Origin: an uncultured bacterium
GTDB taxonomy: Bacteria; Hydrogenedentota; Hydrogenedentia; Hydrogenedentales; CAILVY01
NCBI GenBank assembly: GCA_937951485.1
Contig: CALEDJ010000029.1
Location: forward strand, 1 to 64,000
DNA length: 64,000 bases
Reading direction: 5' to 3'
A program made the position numbers and the translations under genes. Every line of letters begins with the position of its first letter. Within the stretch, counting starts at the first letter, position 1. A model generated the notes under the pieces. The model saw only the letters and a list, made by a program, of their open reading frames with translations. It searched no databases and was not told where the DNA came from. This document shows, piece by piece, positions 35,108-45,164 of this stretch.

Positions 35108-35824
35108 CTATCCGCAAATAATCAGGTACAAGGCCAGGCCAATCAGCATGGTCGCAACAAACTTCTGAAAGCGTTGTTTGGAAATGCGCTCAATGATCTG
35201 TTTGGATATCCATGTTCCAAAAACCATGGCCACAGCCAGCAGCAGAGCCAATAACCAGAATTGGCGGTCAAGCGAAATACTGTTGCGGTAAACAATCATC
35301 TTCAATGCGTGGATCACCAGGGCTGAAGTTGCTTCACTGGCCACATATGCCACGGGCGGGAGACCCAATGTGAGGAAAAAGGCGGCCCCAAGCGGTCCAG
35401 CGCTGCCCGCCAGTCCGGACAGAAAACCCACCACCCCGCCCCCCAAAGCGAACAACCCCCAGTTAATTTCTGTCCGTGAGCGCCAGATAATCCTGAAAAT
35501 GACCAGCAGGAGAATGATAATGCCGATGCATCTGGTGACCAGACCCTCGGGGAGGTCAATAAACAAGGATGCCCCGAGCATGCAAAACGGGGCTGCGCCC
35601 ATGAGAAAAACGGCGACAGGCTTCCATTGAATCCGGGCAAAGCCGAAAGCCACTCTGGACAGATTTCCAACCAACTGCGCAGCCGTCAGAAGCGGAACGG
35701 CATGCGGCGCCGGAAGAAAAGCGGTGAGCAATGGCAGAAGAAGCAATGCGCCCCCAAATCCCGCGGCGCCGGAGACGGCCGCGGCGGAGCAGGCACCCGC
35801 AAATAGGATGAAATACACAAGCAT
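35108..35824 (-). CDS. TauE/SafE-family membrane permease
   Basis: A 238-residue integral membrane protein with about seven or eight hydrophobic helices. The start is placed at MLVYFILFAG (35824), since the preceding open 41 codons are polar and lie in the clpP-TauE gap. The family signature glycine-rich helices are visible twice: GAAGFGGALLLLPLL near the N-terminus and GFLSGLAGSAGPLGAAFFL in the middle, the two halves of the TauE fold. Members export or import sulfite, sulfoacetate or other sulfonates; the substrate here is unknown. It stands between clpP and clpX, an unusual site. Confidence 0.82.
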   Translation of the reverse strand: MLVYFILFAGACSAAAVSGAAGFGGALLLLPLLTAFLPAPHAVPLLTAAQLVGNLSRVAFGFARIQWKPVAVFLMGAAPFCMLGASLFIDLPEGLVTRCIGIIILLLVIFRIIWRSRTEINWGLFALGGGVVGFLSGLAGSAGPLGAAFFLTLGLPPVAYVASEATSALVIHALKMIVYRNSISLDRQFWLLALLLAVAMVFGTWISKQIIERISKQRFQKFVATMLIGLALYLIICG

Positions 35825-35912
35825 GGAATCTCTCTGGATGGTCAGTTTGCCCTCCACCCCCGCCTTCTTGACGCATCGCGCCCCCTTGTATCGGTCAATG
35901 GAACAGCGAACA

Positions 35913-36569
35913 TTATTTGTTCTTGTTTCGATGCAGGACCTCGTCAATCAAACCGTAATGTTTTGCCTCATCGGCGCCCATGAAGAAATCCCGGTCACTG
36001 TCACGGCGGATGACCTCCAGGGGCTGGCCGGTGTGGTTAACGAGGATTTCGTCAATCATTTCGCCGATACGGACGATTTCCCGCGCCTGGATTTCGATAT
36101 CGCTGGCCTGGCCGTGCACGCCGCCCATGAGTTGGTGCAGCAGAAAGCGGGAATAGGGCAGGGCGTAACGCTTGCCCTTTGTGCCCGCAGCCATCAGCAC
36201 CGCGCCCATGCTGGCGGCCTGTCCAAGACATATCGTTGCGACATCCGGCCGGATGAACTGCATGGTGTCGTAAATGGCCAGGCCTGCGGTGACGCTGCCG
36301 CCTGGCGTGTTGATGTAGATGTTGATGTCTTTGTCCGGGTCCTCGGCTTCAAGAAACAGCAACTGCGCTATGATGTAGTTGGCGACATAGTCGTCAATAG
36401 GCATGCCGAGGAAAATGATGCGGTCCGCCAGGAGCCGGGAGTAAATGTCATAGGGGCGATCTCCCCGGCTGGTTTGTTCATAGATGGTGACCGCCCTCGG
36501 ACTGACGGGGTTTGCGCCTTCCGGGGCGGCCATATGCCGCGTAAGAAGGTCCAGGGGGTCAGGACGCAT
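35913..36569 (-). CDS. clpP: ATP-dependent Clp protease proteolytic subunit ClpP
   Basis: A 218-residue serine peptidase forming the tetradecameric barrel used by ClpX. The catalytic residues are Ser120 in [11 protein letters not shown] and His145 in LLHQLMGG, with the Asp in [11 protein letters not shown]. The start at 36569 lies within the end of tig (11-nt overlap), giving a propeptide-like leader of about 25 residues; Met13 is an alternative. The overlap couples clpP to tig. Confidence 0.95.
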   Translation of the reverse strand: MRPDPLDLLTRHMAAPEGANPVSPRAVTIYEQTSRGDRPYDIYSRLLADRIIFLGMPIDDYVANYIIAQLLFLEAEDPDKDINIYINTPGGSVTAGLAIYDTMQFIRPDVATICLGQAASMGAVLMAAGTKGKRYALPYSRFLLHQLMGGVHGQASDIEIQAREIVRIGEMIDEILVNHTGQPLEVIRRDSDRDFFMGADEAKHYGLIDEVLHRNKNK

Positions 36570-38034
36570 CTTCTTCGCCCTCCCGCTCCAGCGCATCCCG
36601 CGACATTTCCTTGTCAACATACGTTGCGCTTTCCGTCACCACGGCCATCGCTTTGCGCCGCAGAATGCGGTGGGCATAGTCGTTGTAATTTTCTTCCTCG
36701 CTCAGGAAGCGGTTGACCACATTGATGTCGGCGCCGGTGCGGGCCGCCAGGTCTTCCACTTCGCGTTCAAAATCCTCTTCTGTCAATTCAAGCCCTTCGG
36801 CGGCGGCGATCTCCTGCAGCACCACCAGGCTCTTCAGTCCGTACTCCGCCGTTTTGCGGGCCTTGGCGCGCAGTTCCTCCTCCTTCGCGTCAATTTCGGC
36901 GCGCGGCACGCGCAACTGGGCCAGGCGACGAACCTCCTGTTCATAATACTCATTGGCGCTGCTGTCCAACAGCGACTTGGGCAATTCAAAGGTGCTTGCG
37001 GCCACGATAGCCTTCAGCGCCCGTTCTTCCACCAGCCGCCGCGTGATGTTGTCCACTTGATCACGCAGATTCTCAGCGGTCCTTTCGCGCAAGGCGGCCA
37101 TGCTCTCCGCGCCGGCCATCTTTGCAAACTCGTCATTCAGATCCGGCATCTGCTTGCGCTTGATTTCGCGGACCTTGATGACAAACTCGGCGGTTTTTCC
37201 CGCGATTTCCTTGTTGTAAAAATCCTCGGCGAAGGTCACTTCGCAGCGGCGTTCGTCGCCCGCCTTGGCGCCGGTGAGTACTGACTCGAATTCCGGGAAA
37301 AAGCGCTTGCTTCCGAGGATGTAGGGATAATTCTCCGCCTTGTTGCCGGCGAAATCCGCGCCATCCACCGTCCCGTGGAAGTCAATCACAACCTGGTCAC
37401 CTTCCTCCGCCTTCCCCTTTGCCAGCGTCTCATACATGGCGTAGCGCCCGCGAAGTTCTTCCAGCGCTGCGTCAATTTCCTTTTCCGTCACCTTGAGTAT
37501 GGGACGCTCCACTTCGATGCCCCGGTATTTCCCCAGTTCGCACTTGGGGAACACTTCGAACTTGATGGTGAACGCAAGCGCTTCCTCTTCGGGGCGCTCG
37601 AGGGCGTTCTCCAGCCCTTCCATCTCCGGGGTGCCAATCGGCCGAAGCCCATTGTCCTTGACCAATTTTTCGAAGGCGGCGCTCACCATCTTTTCCGTGG
37701 CATCGCCGCGCACCGCCTTGCCGAATTTCTTTTCGACAAGTTTACGCGGCGCGCGTCCCCTGCGGAAGCCCTTCAGTTCCACCTCCGACTGCAGTTTATC
37801 AAGCAGTTTGTCGCATTGCGCCCGCTCATTCGCCACGGGAATCGTGACGCCCACCTCATAACGGCAGTCTCCCTTGTAGGACACGTCGAAGACCGGGTCT
37901 TGCACGAATGTGAATTTGTCCTCGTCTTCGCCTTCCTCCTCGTGATGATGCGCATGCGCCTCTTGCGATGCTTGCGCCGCCGCATCCGTCGCTGCAACGG
38001 CGCCCGTGTCTTCGCGTGTTTCCTCGTCGCTCAT
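36559..38034 (-). CDS. tig: Trigger factor, ribosome-associated chaperone and prolyl isomerase
   Basis: A 491-residue trigger factor. The ribosome-docking signature is [18 protein letters not shown] (about 92-109). The FKBP-type PPIase domain follows ([20 protein letters not shown]), then the long helical chaperone arms. The chaperone binds L23 at the ribosomal exit tunnel. Unlike E. coli Tig, which starts at the docking domain, this one has about 55 extra N-terminal residues. They are acidic and His-rich ([15 protein letters not shown]). No internal Met offers a shorter start before the docking loop. It is first of tig-clpP, just downstream of tRNA-Leu. Confidence 0.93.
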   Translation of the reverse strand: MSDEETREDTGAVAATDAAAQASQEAHAHHHEEEGEDEDKFTFVQDPVFDVSYKGDCRYEVGVTIPVANERAQCDKLLDKLQSEVELKGFRRGRAPRKLVEKKFGKAVRGDATEKMVSAAFEKLVKDNGLRPIGTPEMEGLENALERPEEEALAFTIKFEVFPKCELGKYRGIEVERPILKVTEKEIDAALEELRGRYAMYETLAKGKAEEGDQVVIDFHGTVDGADFAGNKAENYPYILGSKRFFPEFESVLTGAKAGDERRCEVTFAEDFYNKEIAGKTAEFVIKVREIKRKQMPDLNDEFAKMAGAESMAALRERTAENLRDQVDNITRRLVEERALKAIVAASTFELPKSLLDSSANEYYEQEVRRLAQLRVPRAEIDAKEEELRAKARKTAEYGLKSLVVLQEIAAAEGLELTEEDFEREVEDLAARTGADINVVNRFLSEEENYNDYAHRILRRKAMAVVTESATYVDKEMSRDALEREGEEDAS

Positions 38035-38058
38035 GGTCTTTCATTCACTTTTCGTTTG

Positions 38059-38141
<83 letters not shown>

Positions 38142-38164
38142 ACATTTCCACATTACAATCTTCT

Positions 38165-38170
38165 ATTATA
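38165..38170 (-). promoter_or_regulatory. -10 element (TATAAT) upstream of tRNA-Leu and tig
   Basis: A perfect TATAAT on the minus strand about 23 nt upstream of the tRNA 5' end. No good -35 is seen at the right distance (TTCGAT at 18 nt). The rest of 38142-38509 holds no gene that I recognise. Confidence 0.45.
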
Positions 38171-38509
38171 CCGCCTTACGCGGCGCGCATCGAAAAAAAA
38201 CGGGTCGAACGATCCCTTCGCCCGCCCGGGTGCCGCGCTTGGGAAGCAACCGGCTTGCCGCACTGCAATGGAACCCGCGCCCGGATATAGCGCCGACACA
38301 TGCCCGTCGCTTCTAAAACATTCCTTGTCAACGGGTTGCAGCAGGTAATGCTCGCTTACCCCGTTGCACACCCCGTTTTCCAATGGGAATATTAGCATAT
38401 TCACCCCTTTTGAAAGCAAGTTACAAGCCCTTTGACGGGACATCGGAATACCTTGCTGCCGTGACAGCCAAGCGAAACCTGACGCATAGCGCACGAAGAG
38501 ATACCCAGA

Positions 38510-40363
38510 TTACCAGGATAGCATCTGCTCCAATCGCCCCAGGAACTGCCGCGCCCGCGCGGAAGCGGTATGGTACTGAAGGAAATGGTCGCGGCCAGCG
38601 CGGGCAATCGCGTCCGCCTCCTCCGGGTTGCGGTGCGCCCATTCCAGCCGGTCTTCCAGTTCGGGCAGATCATCGAAAAACAAGGCGGTGACGCCGTCTT
38701 CAAAGTTGTGGGGAATGCGGATGAGTGGACGCTCCGCGATCAGCAGGCAGCCATGCGCGGGAAGTTCCCAATAGCGCACCGTGTCGAAGCCAAAGCCGAA
38801 CAGCGACACACCCGCACGGGACCGGAGCAGTTCCCGACGGTACGCCTCCTGAGTGTAGGGCGCTTCTTCAAGGGCGCGATTCAGCACTTCCTGCAAGCGA
38901 CGCAGGTACAGCGGCCGCAACCCGAACACCCATTTTCCCGCCCAGAACAGGTCTTTGCTCCGCGTAGCGGCGCGTGACGGGGATTCCGGAACAAGGCGGT
39001 CCGGATACGCAAAGGGCAATGGACAGGCGTACGGACCATAGTCCACCCCCGCCAACATTTCCCGCTTGAAATAGGCCCTCACGGCGTCACAGCCAAGGTA
39101 CTCCAGAATGGCGGGGAGTTGATTATGCGCGCTGTCCCATGTGTCGTAGACGACAACGGGCAAGTCCGGCGCGGCCGCGATCAGTCGCCTTACTTCCGCC
39201 GGGCGCGCCCACTGCACCACATCCGCGTACAAGATCAGGTCGAAACGCCCCGCGCGCAGTTCCGATTCCAATTCCGGGACATCCCGCGCCGCCCCGGCAT
39301 GATCGAAAACACAGGGGTAATTCTTCGCCGCCTCGCGTCCCTGGCCATGTAATGTCGCTTTCCAGGGATATTCCACCACATTTTCCGGCCCGATAACGCT
39401 GCACAGGCCGTCGTAGAGACAATCCATGCCGTAATCAGAGTAGTCATGTGTGATGACCAGGATACGCGGCGCGCGGCGCGCGCCGGACCATACGGGAGCG
39501 GACTCCGGCGCGGGTCGCGCCGCCGGGTCGGGCCGCAGCGTTTCCAACAGGGTGCGCGTGGCGGGGTCCTCCCGAACATGCAGCACCGACCGCAGCATTC
39601 GCGCCGCATAGTCCTCGTTGCCGAAGCAACGCCAAATAGCGGCGTGTGCGCGCCAGGCGGGATGGCGACAGGGGTCCACATAGATGATGGTGTAGAAATT
39701 CTTCTGGATGGATTGGAACACGCGGTCATCCGCGCCGGGCCTGGGTTCCGGGCATTGTGTCAGCCATTGCAGGTAATGCTCGTGCTTTTGGGTGAACGCC
39801 AACGCAAGGGTATCGGTATCGGGGAAAAGGCTGGTGTCAATGCCGTCAATCACGGCGATTGCTTGAAGAGGCGCTCCCGCCGCCGCCAGCGATTGTGCGT
39901 GCAGAAGCGGATTGTAGCCGTGCCGCACAGCCGTCAACACACAGCCCCCGCTCACATCGCCGGGACGGTCTTTGGGGTGCCAGCCGTAGGGAAGAAATCC
40001 CGCCGCTTCCAAGGTGGGAAACAGTTGATCAAGAGGGAAAACGTTTTTCTCCGGCTCCGGCGCATAGAGCAAAAACAGCAGACGCCCGGTATTATTGAGC
40101 GCCGTCGAGAAGCGCTCAATGGTGTCCTTCAAAGCACCTGACGTTTCCGGCAGTCGCCAGAAGAACACGGCGTCAAACGGCCTGCCGGGGAGCGCTTTTT
40201 CCCCCATTTCCACAAAATCGGCTTCCTGCCCCCGCGCAGCGTGCGCGTCCGACAGGACTTGTGAAAACTCGCCCACATGCAGCACGCGACGGACATAGGC
40301 GGGCAAGAGATCATCCCACGCGATAATCAGGCCGGGTCCGCCGTCGGTCTGCTCCGCCGCCAT
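38510..40363 (-). CDS. Two-domain protein with CgeB/GT4-like glycosyltransferase C-terminus
   Basis: A 617-residue cytosolic protein. Residues about 1-270 form a domain like a degenerate methyltransferase (FDAVFFWRLPETSG, then LLFLLYAPEP) with no clear SAM loop. After a Pro/Ala-rich linker, residues 300-617 resemble the CgeB/DUF3880 type of glycosyltransferase: PRILVITHDYSDYG opens a Rossmann domain and DLPVVVYDTWDSAHNQ follows. The nucleotide side has YWELPAHGCLLIAERPL, akin to the E-x7-E region of GT-B enzymes. It is last of the lipoprotein, sulfatase-fold, glycosyltransferase operon. Substrates are unknown. Confidence 0.62.
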   Translation of the reverse strand: MAAEQTDGGPGLIIAWDDLLPAYVRRVLHVGEFSQVLSDAHAARGQEADFVEMGEKALPGRPFDAVFFWRLPETSGALKDTIERFSTALNNTGRLLFLLYAPEPEKNVFPLDQLFPTLEAAGFLPYGWHPKDRPGDVSGGCVLTAVRHGYNPLLHAQSLAAAGAPLQAIAVIDGIDTSLFPDTDTLALAFTQKHEHYLQWLTQCPEPRPGADDRVFQSIQKNFYTIIYVDPCRHPAWRAHAAIWRCFGNEDYAARMLRSVLHVREDPATRTLLETLRPDPAARPAPESAPVWSGARRAPRILVITHDYSDYGMDCLYDGLCSVIGPENVVEYPWKATLHGQGREAAKNYPCVFDHAGAARDVPELESELRAGRFDLILYADVVQWARPAEVRRLIAAAPDLPVVVYDTWDSAHNQLPAILEYLGCDAVRAYFKREMLAGVDYGPYACPLPFAYPDRLVPESPSRAATRSKDLFWAGKWVFGLRPLYLRRLQEVLNRALEEAPYTQEAYRRELLRSRAGVSLFGFGFDTVRYWELPAHGCLLIAERPLIRIPHNFEDGVTALFFDDLPELEDRLEWAHRNPEEADAIARAGRDHFLQYHTASARARQFLGRLEQMLSW

Positions 40364-40400
40364 GCGCTGCTTCCTCCTGCATTCTGCTGATCAGGCGCGC

Positions 40401-41684
40401 CTATTCAATGTAACCGAGGCTTCGCAGCGCTTCGATGTCGTCCGCGTCCAGCGCTTCAGCCTCCGGCACGCCATGTTCCGTGACGACGTCCCACTGTTGC
40501 ACCATGACTTGCAGCGCCGACACACGGTCCGGATGAACTTCGGCGATGTTGTTCAATTCTCCCGGATCATCCGGGAGATAGAACAAGTGTGTCTGTCGGT
40601 CATACAACACCAGTTTCCAGCCTTCCTGGATGACGCCTTGGCGCAACGGGCGCCGGTCGGCCATGAGCGCCTTCGCACCCGGCACCCGGGGCACCGCGCC
40701 GCCATAGGTTTCAAAAATACGGGCGCGTGACATCGGCGGCCCCTGGCGCAGCAGATCGAGTCCCAGCATGCCTTCGATTTCCGGCAGGCCGGCCAGTCCC
40801 AGAAGCGTCGGGCCGATATCAATACCCTGCGCAGGGACGGATGTCCGGCCCGGCTTCAGTCCCGGCGCGCGAATCATCAGCGGAATATGAATGCCGGGTT
40901 GATGGATGCGGCGGCCATGGCCAAGGTAACCGTGCTCAAAAAGGGCTTCGCCATGGTCCCCTACAAACAACACCGCCGTGTTCTCCGGCAGGGCCGCCAG
41001 GACCGGCGCGATCATCGCATCCGTATAGGCCACTTCGGAATCGTACCGTGCCGGCACGCGGTATTTCTTCCTAAAACGCCATGCACTGATTCCCGCCGGG
41101 TTGTAGTTGCGGCGCATCTTGTAGGGGGCGTGCGGATCGGAGTAATGAATCCATGCGAAGAAGGGGCGGGATGTGTCGCGTTGCTCCAATAACTCCAAGG
41201 CAATTCGGGTGACTTCATGCGCCTGGCGCTCCGCCTTGATCAAACCCCATCGCCGCTTGTGAAAACCGTCATCATAGATGTCAAAGCCGCGATTGAGTCC
41301 GGAAAGCCGCGCTTTCAGGGTCCAATTGCTCTGCACACAAAACGTGTAATAGCCGGCGTCCTGAAACCGCTCCACGACCGTCGGGATATCCGCTGACAGG
41401 CGCAATCCGTTGCGCTTCATGCCGATCATGCGCGGATGCCGCGAGGTAAGCATTGCGCCGAAAGAGGGACCTGTAAGCGGCACGTCACATACGCAGTCCT
41501 CAAAAAGCAGGGCGTCTTCCGCAAAACGGTCGAGATTGGGGGTGGTATTCAGGGGATAGCCGTAACAGCCCAGCCGGTCCGCGCGCAGGGTATCCACGGA
41601 AAGCAACACCACATTGACCGGCGCAGGCGGAACCTCCGCCCCCCAGAAAAGCATCGTCAACGCCAGCCAGGAAATTGCAGTCAA
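40401..41684 (-). CDS. Sulfatase-superfamily (alkaline phosphatase fold) hydrolase, secreted
   Basis: A 427-residue protein with a signal peptide (about 1-20). The metal-binding start is VNVVLLSVDTLRADRLG (Asp31). At the nucleophile site FGly sulfatases have C/S-x-P-S-R; here the sequence is DVPLTGPSFGAMLTSRHP with Thr71 and no Arg. So it probably uses Thr, as phosphodiesterase or phosphotransferase members do, rather than formylglycine. VLFVGDHGEALFEHG supplies the second metal site. The C-terminus ends in LRSLGYIE. It lies 7 nt after the lipoprotein gene and 37 nt before the glycosyltransferase gene. Confidence 0.85.
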   Translation of the reverse strand: MTAISWLALTMLFWGAEVPPAPVNVVLLSVDTLRADRLGCYGYPLNTTPNLDRFAEDALLFEDCVCDVPLTGPSFGAMLTSRHPRMIGMKRNGLRLSADIPTVVERFQDAGYYTFCVQSNWTLKARLSGLNRGFDIYDDGFHKRRWGLIKAERQAHEVTRIALELLEQRDTSRPFFAWIHYSDPHAPYKMRRNYNPAGISAWRFRKKYRVPARYDSEVAYTDAMIAPVLAALPENTAVLFVGDHGEALFEHGYLGHGRRIHQPGIHIPLMIRAPGLKPGRTSVPAQGIDIGPTLLGLAGLPEIEGMLGLDLLRQGPPMSRARIFETYGGAVPRVPGAKALMADRRPLRQGVIQEGWKLVLYDRQTHLFYLPDDPGELNNIAEVHPDRVSALQVMVQQWDVVTEHGVPEAEALDADDIEALRSLGYIE

Positions 41685-41691
41685 AACCGCC

Positions 41692-42126
41692 TCACTCCTG
41701 CTCGTAACGGATCACCAGCGGCAGCGATTCTTTCAAGGGAAATACATTGCCTCGCTTGTCCCGGATGGGCACGGGAGTGCCATCTGAACGCAGCGCAGTC
41801 AACTCCAGCAAAAATTCGCCCGGCGGCGCCTGGAAGGGCACCTGCACCGCCAGCGACCACACGCCGTCCCCTGCCTTCTTATCGCCCGATGCGCCGTCAT
41901 CGCGCAGATTGAAAACAATACGCGGTTCCTCAACAACCACCCCCTGTACCCGCCGCACAATATCGTGCCGGTCTTTGACCTGCACGGAAATCAACGCTGT
42001 GTCACCCGGTTTCAATTCTTCCGGGACAATCGAAGCATTATTCATGCGCGGCACGCCGGAGAAGGTATGGCACCCCGCCAGAAAAAGCGCCGCAACCAGG
42101 ATCACCGTCATGCCGAATCGTTTCAT
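41692..42126 (-). CDS. Small lipoprotein with Ig-like fold, unknown function
   Basis: A 144-residue lipoprotein. The start at 42126 is supported by GGAGTGAG upstream and a signal peptide with lipobox LAGC (Cys19). The mature part is beta-rich (TALISVQVKDRHDIVRRVQG, VVVEEPRIVFNLRDDG, GDGVWSLAVQVP), as in exported Ig-like domains with a calcium-style DDGASGDKKAGDG loop. It heads the three-gene operon with the sulfatase-fold enzyme and the glycosyltransferase. Confidence 0.75.
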   Translation of the reverse strand: MKRFGMTVILVAALFLAGCHTFSGVPRMNNASIVPEELKPGDTALISVQVKDRHDIVRRVQGVVVEEPRIVFNLRDDGASGDKKAGDGVWSLAVQVPFQAPPGEFLLELTALRSDGTPVPIRDKRGNVFPLKESLPLVIRYEQE

Positions 42127-42329
42127 GATTGACTCACTCCGTTGCTTTCCGCAAACAACGCCGCCGCTGCCTCCAACGTTGACTCCGGCCAACAGCCTAA
42201 TCTACCGGCGCACAGTCTGTCAAACAATGATTGTCGAAAAAGCAAGACTTTGCGCCTGGGCGGCCCCGTCAATACAATATGATTTGTGAGGTCTTGAAAA
42301 GCCCGCGGCTCTCACAAAGGTTCTTCCGC

Positions 42330-43223
42330 ATGAATAATCATATGGCTCCAGCGTGGATGGTGTCGTTGCATGGCGGTCACAGCCGGGCATATTGCGACCA
42401 CGCGAAGGACGATTTGGAAACCCTGATTCAGACAGCGATTCAACGCGGTTGCCGGGTCTATGGATTGACGGAGCATGCGCCTCGGATAGAGGCGCATCGG
42501 CTTTATCGTGAGGAAATCGCGATGGGCTGGACCACTGAAACACTGGACCGGCTGTTCTCGGAATATGCCGCCGAAGCGCAGCGGTTGTCGCGGCAGTGCG
42601 CAGACCGCATCGCCATCCTGTGCGGATTCGAGGCGGAAGTGGTCCCGGAAGACCGCTATGCGGAAATCATGCAGGGATATCGGCAACGGCTTGGTTTTGT
42701 TTACATGGTGGGGTCCGTGCATTGGGTGGCGGGACACATTATTGACTACCGGCAGGAGGATTTCGACGCGGCAGTGCACGCATGTGGCGGATTGGAACGC
42801 CTCGCGGTGCGCTATTACGACACCGTGGCGGAGATGTTGCGGCGCTTGCGTCCGGAAGTCGCCGCCCACCTCGACCTGATCCGTAAGTGCGCGCCGGATG
42901 AGTCGTCGATCAACACGCCTGCGGTGCGCCGCGCTGCCATGGCGGCGTTGGAGGCTGTTCGCGAGACCGGGGCGATTCTCGACGTAAACACAGCGGCATA
43001 CCGCACAGGAAAATCCCATCCCTACCCCGCCCCATGGCTGGTGCGGGCCGCAAGGGATATGGGCATTCCTTTCTGTTTTGGCGATGACAGCCACAGCGCC
43101 GCCCATGTGGCCGACGGCATCCCGCGCGCGCGGGACTATCTGCTGGAGCATGGCGTTCGGGCCATAATCGCTCTGGTCCCCCGCGCCGACGGCCTGGAAA
43201 AGGTGGAAATACCCCTGGTCTGA
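42330..43223 (+). CDS. PHP-domain phosphatase, histidinol-phosphatase (HisK) type
   Basis: A 297-residue metal-dependent phosphoesterase. The start at 42330 is set by AAAGG 10 nt upstream and by the fold. PHP metal ligands are visible in order: VSLHGGHSRAYC, YGLTEHAP, CGFEAEVVP, YMVGSVHWV, AAHLDLIRKC and FGDDSHSA. This order and length fit the histidinol-phosphatase HisJ/HisK family, which dephosphorylates L-histidinol phosphate. Other PHP phosphatases with small substrates are possible. No his operon is nearby. Confidence 0.75.
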   Translation: MNNHMAPAWMVSLHGGHSRAYCDHAKDDLETLIQTAIQRGCRVYGLTEHAPRIEAHRLYREEIAMGWTTETLDRLFSEYAAEAQRLSRQCADRIAILCGFEAEVVPEDRYAEIMQGYRQRLGFVYMVGSVHWVAGHIIDYRQEDFDAAVHACGGLERLAVRYYDTVAEMLRRLRPEVAAHLDLIRKCAPDESSINTPAVRRAAMAALEAVRETGAILDVNTAAYRTGKSHPYPAPWLVRAARDMGIPFCFGDDSHSAAHVADGIPRARDYLLEHGVRAIIALVPRADGLEKVEIPLV

Positions 43224-43542
43224 CATGCGGTGCAGCGTAAAAGAGGAAAACTCTTGAAAAGAAACGCTCGTGTTTGTTAGCCTTGTGCTGTGTCGCCGGA
43301 GGATTGCGTGTGCCGATTCCGACCCTTCCGTGAAGGAAACGGGAACTGCCGGGTGGGATTGCATTCTTTCGTCTGTCCTCGATGCGGCGGCAAGTGGCGC
43401 GGGCCATGATAGACCGGGGTGATTTCGAGCAGGCTTGCGCAATGAATTCCGGCGGGTGATGCCGGGATATTCGTCCGCGTGAAGTCAAAGTGTTTCACAG
43501 GTTTCGGGACACACGGGGCGCATTCAAGAAGGGAAACATGCT

Positions 43543-45132
43543 ATGGCCAAGATACTGGTTTTAGATGGACTGAGCGAAGAAGGGGTGCGGGTACTCCGTG
43601 AGGGTGGGCATGAGGTGGATGTCAAGCCACCCCAGAAGCCCGACGAACTTGCCGCCATCATCGGCGAGTACGACGGATTGGTGGTGCGCAGTGCGACGAA
43701 AGTCACCGCGGAAGCGCTTCGACGCGCCAGACGCCTGAAAGTCATCGGTCGCGCCGGTGTGGGCACGGACAATATAGACAACGATACGGCGACGCAAATG
43801 GGCGTCATCGTGATGAACACGCCGGGCGGCAACACGATCTCGACTTGCGAGCACACCTTCGCGCTGTTGTTTGCGCTGTGCCGCAATATCCCCAGCGCAC
43901 ACTTCTCCATGATGGAAGGCCGTTGGGACCGCAAGAAATTCAGCGGCTGCGAAGTGCAAGGCAAGACATTGGGCGTTATCGGGGTTGGCCGCATCGGGGG
44001 AGCAGTCGCCAAACGCGCCCAGGCGTTTGAGATGAAGGTGCTCGCCTTCGATCCGCTCCTCTCACCGCTCAAGGCGGAAACTCTGGGCGTGGAACTGGTT
44101 GAGTTTGACGACCTCTTGGGGCGGTCGGATTTCATTACCATCCACGCGCCAAAATCAGAAAAGACCAATAACATGATACGGGCGGAGCATTTCAAGCGCA
44201 TGAAGCCCACCTGCCGCATCATTAATTGCGCCCGGGGCGGCATCGTGAACGAACAGGACCTGGCGGATGCGCTGCGCCGGAAAATCATCGCGGGGGCCGC
44301 GTTGGATGTTTTTACCTCCGAACCTCCCGAAAACAATCCCTTTATCGGACTGGACAATATTGTGATGACACCGCACCTGGCCGCGTCCACAGACGAGGCG
44401 CAACTTAACGTGGCCATGGATATTGCGCGCCAAATCGTGGACTACCTGAACACGGGCGCGATCGTCAACGCGGTCAACGTGCCCAGTCTGGACGCGGAAA
44501 CGCGGAAAACGCTGCAACCTCTGCTCTATCTGGCAGAACGGATGGGGCTGTTTCAGGCGCATTTCGTCGAGGGACGGCCAATATCCATTGAGATTGAATA
44601 CTCCGGGGACTTGGGCGTAACGGATACCTATCCCATCACAGCGACAGTTTTGACGGGATTTCTTCGCCCCTCGGTGGAGACGGTCAACATGATCAGCGCC
44701 CCAAGCCAATTGAAGGAACTCGGCATCGAATCAAGCGAAAAACGCAGCGCCGCCCAGTCCAACTACGCCTTTGAGATCGGCGTCACTGTGGTCACTGACC
44801 AGGAACAGCATACGGTTAAGGGCACCCTTTTCCATAAGACGGATGCGCGCATTTGCAGCATTGACAACACACGCGTGGACGTCAAACCGGAAGGCCCAAT
44901 GCTTGTCTGCATGAATGAAGACAGACCGCTGGTGCTGGGCAGGGTGTGCAGCCGAATCGGTGAAGCCGGTGTGAATATCGCCAACCTGACCCTCGGCCGC
45001 GACGCACGCGGCGGTCATGCATTGATTGTACTGAACCTCGATCAGCCGATCAATGAAGAGGTGTTGGCCGCCTGTCGCAAGGTGCCTTTTGTAAAAGAGG
45101 CCCGGTGCGTCATGCTGCCCAACAGTCAATAG
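43543..45132 (+). CDS. serA: D-3-phosphoglycerate dehydrogenase
   Basis: A 529-residue enzyme oxidising 3-phosphoglycerate with NAD+, the first step of serine synthesis. The NAD loop is [16 protein letters not shown]. The active-site Arg, Glu and His are in [23 protein letters not shown] and [13 protein letters not shown]. The C-terminal part has the extra ASB-like domain and an ACT domain ([18 protein letters not shown]), i.e. the long SerA type. AAGGGAAAC precedes the ATG. The 319 nt upstream (43224-43542) hold no gene that I can see. icd follows after 32 nt. Confidence 0.95.
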   Translation: MAKILVLDGLSEEGVRVLREGGHEVDVKPPQKPDELAAIIGEYDGLVVRSATKVTAEALRRARRLKVIGRAGVGTDNIDNDTATQMGVIVMNTPGGNTISTCEHTFALLFALCRNIPSAHFSMMEGRWDRKKFSGCEVQGKTLGVIGVGRIGGAVAKRAQAFEMKVLAFDPLLSPLKAETLGVELVEFDDLLGRSDFITIHAPKSEKTNNMIRAEHFKRMKPTCRIINCARGGIVNEQDLADALRRKIIAGAALDVFTSEPPENNPFIGLDNIVMTPHLAASTDEAQLNVAMDIARQIVDYLNTGAIVNAVNVPSLDAETRKTLQPLLYLAERMGLFQAHFVEGRPISIEIEYSGDLGVTDTYPITATVLTGFLRPSVETVNMISAPSQLKELGIESSEKRSAAQSNYAFEIGVTVVTDQEQHTVKGTLFHKTDARICSIDNTRVDVKPEGPMLVCMNEDRPLVLGRVCSRIGEAGVNIANLTLGRDARGGHALIVLNLDQPINEEVLAACRKVPFVKEARCVMLPNSQ

Positions 45133-45164
45133 CCGCCGTGCGCCGGGATAAAAGGAATTTCATC

